Origin: Linnemannia elongata
Taxonomy: Eukaryota > Mortierellomycota > Mortierellomycetes > Mortierellales > Mortierellaceae
NCBI GenBank assembly: GCA_036320915.1
Contig: JAXBDG010000012.1
Location: 732,501-796,500, forward strand
DNA: 64,000 nucleotides
Reading direction: 5' to 3'
How positions within the stretch are numbered: the stretch's first letter is position 1; every line of letters begins with the position of its first letter. The translations under genes were made by a program, and so were the position numbers. The notes below the pieces were generated by a model. That model made no database searches. It was not told where the DNA came from and saw only the letters and a program-made list of their open reading frames with translations. Below, piece after piece: positions 58,701 through 64,000 of this stretch.

Positions 58701-58930
58701 GGGCAGAGGGAAGGTGAGGAGGAGTAGAGGGAGCAGCTAGAGGGGAGTAGAGGGGAGCATCTAGAGGGGAGTAGAGGGAAGCAGCAAGAGGGGGGTAGAG
58801 GGGAGCAGCTAGAGGGGAATAGAGGGGAGCAGCAAGAGGGGGGTAGAGGGGAGCAGCTAGAGGGGAATAGAGGGGAGCAGCTAGAGGGGAGTAGAGGGAA
58901 GCAGCTAGAGGGGGGTAGAGGGAAAGGGGG
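58700..58930 (+). repeat. Purine-rich minisatellite
   Basis: Units built from TAGAGGGGAGCAGC and TAGAGGGGAATAGAGG alternate over about 230 bp. The strand is almost pure purine; the minus strand reads as a Pro/Ser/Cys-rich frame that I treat as a shadow. Confidence 0.9.
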
Positions 58931-59575
58931 AAGGGTGTTAAGAAAAAAGAAAAGAGCGAAGGAGAAAGGGAGACAAGGGATAACGTGCGTGGAGGGAATG
59001 GGGGACGGATGGAGGGATAAAGAGGAAGAGGAGAGTTGAGTGTCGTGAGGCGGTATAATAATACGAAAGAGAAAAGGAAAATGGAACAGAAGGGAGGAAA
59101 AGTCCAATTCGGACTGTAGCTCTTTTTAAAACGTTGTAAGAATTCTCAACAGCTGAGCTGTGTACAATGAGTCGTTTTTCTAATGACAGTCGTCCATTGC
59201 TCCCTCTCTCTCCTTCCTCTCCGCTCCCTGTATCTCTCATTTCGTAAACTTGCACCCGTGCACGGGTGCTTCGAAAAGATAGAAAACAGAGAAAGGCAAG
59301 CGATACTAATCACCTGCATGCTCTTTTCTTACCCACACAATTATACATAAGAAAAACAGTTAAGCAAAAACAACAACGATGAGGTAGCAGGAATGAGTGA
59401 TTAAGTTAAGGAACAACCACCTCCACCATCAATCCAACAGAAAAACAAAAGATGGTGAGGGGCAGAACGAGAGGAAGCCAAGGAGGAACGATACAAGCTT
59501 TCAAGTAGACAACTTCCTCCTACTCGTGTTATAAAAAAAGAGAAAATTGGGCAAAAACATATGCCTACGTCGCTT

Positions 59576-59606
<31 letters not shown>

Positions 59607-60226
59607 GTTTTCTTCTTTTACAAAGTGGTCAAAGCATAACGGCGCGAATGGGCCTCCATAACCTTATACTTTTCTTAGGCCTGGATCTTGATAGAAACAA
59701 CAAGGTGTACAACCAAGGACGAATATCCCCAAATAAAAAGCTAGCGTGGGGTGAGAGAGAGGGCGAAAGGCAAGCTCGTGAGAACTCAGAATACGAGCCT
59801 TGCAAAGACTGACCTGGGATCAAAGGGTGCATGATGTGACGTATGCCTCTCCCCCTGTTGCGGTACGGGGTTTTTATTCTATTTTACCCCGTCTTTTTAT
59901 TTAACGAAGAAGTGCTGCTAGCGACCACATCACCACATGGCAGATGGTCGCTTCTCAACTACCACCTCCGTGATTGTTTATAATAATCACCATCTCCGTG
60001 ATTATTTACCACCTCTGTGATTAACTATCACATCTGTGGTTAAATATCACTCCAGTGGTGTAAAACAATAAAACAACTCTTTTTTTCTCGTAAACTTAGA
60101 CTGCATACTTTTCACCCCTTTCTTTTCCTTGACTCTGGTCCAGCAATTGCTTGGTCGATATAGGCGATACCAACCTCGCAATCACGTGCATAACACGCTC
60201 GGCCTCGACCCTCCATGAAAAAGGAG
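58931..60226. other. No supported gene; a long T run and a short palindrome
   Basis: It contains a perfect 18-bp palindrome, GCACCCGTGCACGGGTGC, at 59252-59269 and a T run of about 29 at 59577-59606. A cluster of ATTATTTACCACCTC-like short repeats lies at 59960-60060 (CACCTCCGTGATT, CACCTCTGTGATT, CACATCTGTGGTT). Confidence 0.55.
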
Positions 60227-60402
<176 letters not shown>

Positions 60403-60448
60403 ACAAGAACGACTGAGGGACTCGAAAATGAAAAGAGTGTGAGAAGTA

Positions 60449-61898
60449 TGTTCTAACACTCTTAAAGGAATCTTTGAGTTTGCCCAATGTTCTAACACTC
60501 TTATGTTCTAACACTCTTAAAGGAATCTTTGAGTTTGCCCAATTCACGTGACTTATGGGACTTATGAACTTTGAAACGGTTTTAAGTTTCTCTTTTTTGT
60601 TTTCCCTCTTTTCGGACAATTCTCCCTCTTTTCGGACAATTCTATCTCTCTTTTTTTTTGTTTTCGGACAATTCTCTCTCTCTTTTTTTTTTCTACCCTC
60701 TCCTTTTTTTACTTATTTTTCGTTGCATTTCTTGAAATCCCTCCCTCCTTTGTGTTTTCGTTTCCTCACCCTCTCTTTCCGCTCTTTCATCTCTTTCTCT
60801 TCCTCCCTCTCTTCCTCCCTCTCATCCCTCCCTCTTATCCCTCCCTCTTATCCCTCCCTCTCCTCCCTCTCTCTACCTCCCTCTCATCACTCTCTCTCTT
60901 TCCTCTCACTCATCATTCTCTCTCTACACTTCATACAATGTTGTATCATGTTCCTACTACTGCTTCTATCGTCACTCCTTATTGTGGATGGTAGGAAGCC
61001 TATTGGTACTGCTGGATGTCGTTGCGGCAACGTCTCAAGCGGTTTTATAAACCGTTTATTTAGAGACCGCGTTATCAGAGGCGACAGATTGTGTAAAGAT
61101 CCTAGCTCTCTTGAGTAAGTTGACCTTGAGAATGGCCAGCAGGCTCTTGACTATGAGAAGTCGACGATGCTTGGTGCTGGAAGCAGCTGTCGTTGGCATG
61201 GCGATTGATTCGTTTCTCAAGCATTGTGATTGAAGGTTCCCTCTTTCCTTTTTTTAATCGTATCATTACATATTGAATAGACTTTTTTAAACACTCGCAC
61301 GCATAAACCTTCTTTACGTTTTTTTTTTATTATTCCTTTCTTATTCCTTTCTTATTCCTTTCTTATTCCTTTCTCATTCCTGTCTTTTCTTTGCTTGGTT
61401 TGGCTGTTAATGTGCCATGCAATGGGTGTGCGGCTCACCGTTGTTTTGTATCTTATTTTGGGTGGGCTTAGTCGTTTTCACTTCTGTGATGACATCTATG
61501 CAAGGCGATGTTGTGACTGCCCCTTTTTTCTGATTGTCCAATTCTATTGTTGCCTCTGATCATCCGCGGCCCTTACTGTTGTTCCAGTTTCCCGATGCCT
61601 TTTCATTTTTTGTTTCTGACCACCATGTTCCTGTATTTAGAGTGCGTTGACTGGACTTATTTTTTTTCTCCAAGTGTCCCATTGTCTGTTGATGGTCGAT
61701 CATTGCGGATTTAGCCTTTTGTTCGCGTCTCCTTCTGCCAATTGAAGATTAACATTTTTTTTTTTTTTTTTTTATTGCACCAATGCATTGTCCATTGTAA
61801 ATACTGCTTTATTCTCAGTGGGTGCATTGGCAATCCAGCTTATTATTAACCATGTCAGTTAACTTTATATTGAAAATGTTAGTGTATATGAACTTGAT
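60449..61898 (+). repeat. Repeat unit copy 2, preceded by two truncated starts
   Basis: Two truncated repeats of the unit's first bases (about 40 bp at 60449 and 16 bp at 60489) precede the 1,394-bp unit at 60505-61898, which matches 32889-34282 without a visible difference. Each start begins at GTTCTAACACTC directly after AT. Confidence 0.88.
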
Positions 61899-63474
61899 GT
61901 TCTAACACTCTTAAAGGAATCTTTGAGTTTGCCCAATTCACGTGACTTATGGGACTTATGAACTTTGAAACGGTTTTACTTTTGGTCACAGTTGTTGTCC
62001 AATCACCTCCCTTTGTATACCTTTTTGGTCCAATCATCTTCCTTTCTATTTGTTCTCTTTTTTGTTTTCGGTGAATTCTCCTCTTTTTTCTTTTTTTTCG
62101 GCCAATTCTTCTCTTTTTTTCTCTCTTTTTCTTTTTTTTCGGCCAATTCTTCTCTTTTTTCTCTCTTTTTCTTTTTTTTTCGGAGAATTCTTCTCTTTTT
62201 TTCTTTTCTTTTTTTTACTTCTTCCAACCGCTCCTTTTTTTGCTTATTTTTTTCGCTGTCTCTACTCTTTTTTTCCTCCATTTTTTCTTAAAATTCCTTC
62301 CTCCCTTCAGTTGCTCATGTTGTCGTTCCCTCTCTATTTTCTCTCTTTCCTCTCTCTATAGTTCATACAATGTTCTCCAGTCATGTTCTTATACTACTGA
62401 TTCTACCGACACTCCGTATTGTAGACGGTAAGGAGGCTTTGGAACTGCTGGATGTCGACTTGCGGTCCTACAAACCGCTCTCTTACAGGCTACTTTATCA
62501 GAGGCGATAGATTGTGTGAAGATCCTAGCTCTCTTGAGTAAGTTGACCATGAGTATGATCAGCAGGTTCTTGACTATTAGGAGTCATTGATGCTTGATGC
62601 TCTAGAAGCAGCAATCGTTGACATGGCGATTAATTCTCAAGTACTGTGATTGAACGCGTTCGCTCCTTCCTTTTTTTAATCATACTATTACAATGGATGT
62701 GCGGCTTACTATTGTTTTTTTGTCTTATTACCTTATTAACATGAGTGGGCTTAGTCGTTCTAAGTTCTGCTGTGACCTCTATTCAAGGCGATGTTGTGGC
62801 TACCCCTTTTTTTGATTGACCAATGCCATCCATAGTTGCTTCTGATTTGCCGCTCTATACTGTTGTTCCAGGTTATGAAATTCCTGTCTCATTTTTTGTT
62901 GCTGATCACCCATACAACCGTTTTTTTGTTTGTTCCTGGACTTAGACTGCGTTGACTATAACTATTTTCCCCCTAACTTTATCTCTGTCTGCTGACATGG
63001 TCGGTCATTGTGCATGTAACTTTTTCTCCGAGTTTCTCCCTGTGGTTATGGATTCAGCTTTTTGTTCGCGTTCTCTCTGCCAATGGAGGATTAGTTCTTT
63101 TTTTTTGTTGCACCGATGCATTGCATTGTCCATTGAGGATACTTTTTTTTCAGTTGGTGCCTTGCATATTCTGCCATTTTTTTTTTAGTATGCCAGTCAA
63201 CCTAAAACTTGGTAGTTAATGGGAGGAGAGAGTCTGTTCTTTATTATGCAAGGCTGCAGAGTTAATACACAGGAGCAGCCCAATGCAGCTACCGACATCA
63301 GTACTTAGGGGCCGATGTCTTACATAATGCGTTTCTTAAAAACCGTACCGCGTCAATAAAACCTCTTGAGGCCAACGCCTTTATATTTGTTTTCTTTCTT
63401 CTTTCTTATTATGTTCACACCTTCGAATTTCTCCCACAACCACATAGCTTCATCCCCTACTCATCAAACCAACA
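61899..63474 (+). repeat. Diverged repeat unit copy 3, leading into a gene
   Basis: It begins GTTCTAACACTC at the exact end of copy 2 and follows the same layout as copy 1: an identical first 80 bp, a pyrimidine-rich block, a segment with a GTAAGT donor (about 62538), then the stretch corresponding to 34283-34555. It is considerably diverged from copies 1 and 2 and is followed by an open gene. Confidence 0.8.
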
Positions 63475-64000
63475 ATGGCAAAAACACCCAAAGGACATAA
63501 TAAGCCTTCCTCTGAACCAAGGCCTCCAATTATACTTCGCGATGGGACGCAGGTTGGAAGGTACTTAAACTTTACTCTCTGCTATGCGCTATATACTGAT
63601 TGTTAAGGTTTATTGGTTTTTTCAGTTTACTCAATATTGATGCTCTGATTTCATTTTATTTTTTATCAATTAGCAACCTTCCTTCTCACTTTCCCAAAGG
63701 AAAGGCGTCATCTACGCGTCGTGCAATTCCCTCTAAAGGAAAACCACTTGACTCGGAGCTTGACAAGACAGAGGAGGAAAGTGTGGAAGGCGTGGAAGAA
63801 GGAGAAGGAGGGGAAGAGGAAGACTACAACGGTGATATCAACATGCCCACATCAACCACAGGGTATCCAACCGCCCAATTTCTTCTCCCTCAACTGCCCG
63901 GTCATTTCCCTTTTCCTCAGGAGTATCTCACACAAATGGCCAACTACCCACATTCCGGCTACAGCTTCCTCTCTCCCCCTCAGCCACATTCCAACTCACC
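63475..64000 (+). CDS. 5' part of an unknown gene, running off the window
   Basis: Exon 1 is 63475-63560 (MAKTPKGHNKPSSEPR..., ending in the phase-2 donor GTACTT) and exon 2 starts at 63674 after ATTAG. The joined frame is open to the window end, giving about 138 residues. The N-terminus is basic and Pro/Ser-rich. An acidic run (EEGEGGEEEDYNGD) and a Pro/Gln/Tyr-rich stretch follow, so the visible part is probably disordered. The broken homologue at 34556-35035 sits after the same repeat unit, so the gene likely travels with that element. Function unknown. Confidence 0.68.

Noticed and set aside
58720..58930. CRISPR-like spaced repeats
   Set aside because: Units are short, contiguous and imperfect purine-rich minisatellite units without unique spacers; the genome is eukaryotic.

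Overview
The window looks like a transposon-rich accessory region of a filamentous fungal genome, most likely an early-diverging fungus of the Mortierella group. Genes carry short spliceosomal introns of about 79-177 bp with GTAAGT/GTATGT-like donors. Two large LRR genes share a central block (ELHEYPIPRLF followed by FLCECGEHTK) that I remember from Mortierellaceae proteins; that placement is from memory, not a search. Host-like genes are few. Exon models were built by hand from reading frames, splice signals and phase.

Layout. 1-820: a 10-bp minisatellite. 946-1887: a small C2H2 zinc-finger gene. 2820-10302: a complete-looking autonomous Helitron (minus strand) encoding a five-exon RepHel protein of about 2,044 aa with three zinc knuckles. 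10303-11315: a short Helitron inserted exactly at the 5' end of the first. 11358-15690: a second, different RepHel gene. 16252-17537: a divergent three-exon gene of unknown function. 17935-22238: a dispersed repeat split by an intact-looking hAT transposon (18342-22149) with TIRs, an 8-bp TSD and a five-exon transposase. 22446-22891: a tRNA-derived SINE with 17-bp TSDs. 24082-27393 and 52768-56429: paralogous genes with a small N-terminal domain, a conserved central domain and 17-18 LRRs of 28 residues. 28370-32509: a six-exon Ndc10/Crypton-like tyrosine recombinase gene. 32889-35035: an older copy of an element that recurs at 60449-64000. 35400-36391: a dead Tc1/mariner element. 36816-40981: two inverted relics of an internally deleted Helitron around a 271-aa ORF. 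39633-49829: a palindrome of about 10.2 kb with a 7-bp centre. 49925-52644: further Helitrons in tandem. 57243-57635: an unsplit copy of the dispersed repeat. 60449 to the end: repeat units and the start of a gene that leaves the window.

How the parts relate. Rolling-circle elements dominate. At least seven termini share a CCCGCG...CGCGGG-type hairpin, a GGGCACT motif and a terminal CTAG followed by T. The short Helitrons look like dependants of the RepHel genes. Paralogous copies inside the window document several insertions directly, for example an empty site for the hAT and the same Helitron tandem at two loci in opposite orientation. The two LRR genes are the strongest candidates for an undescribed host system: repeat units differ mainly at the two surface positions of LxLxxN, and one array is nearly homogeneous at the DNA level.
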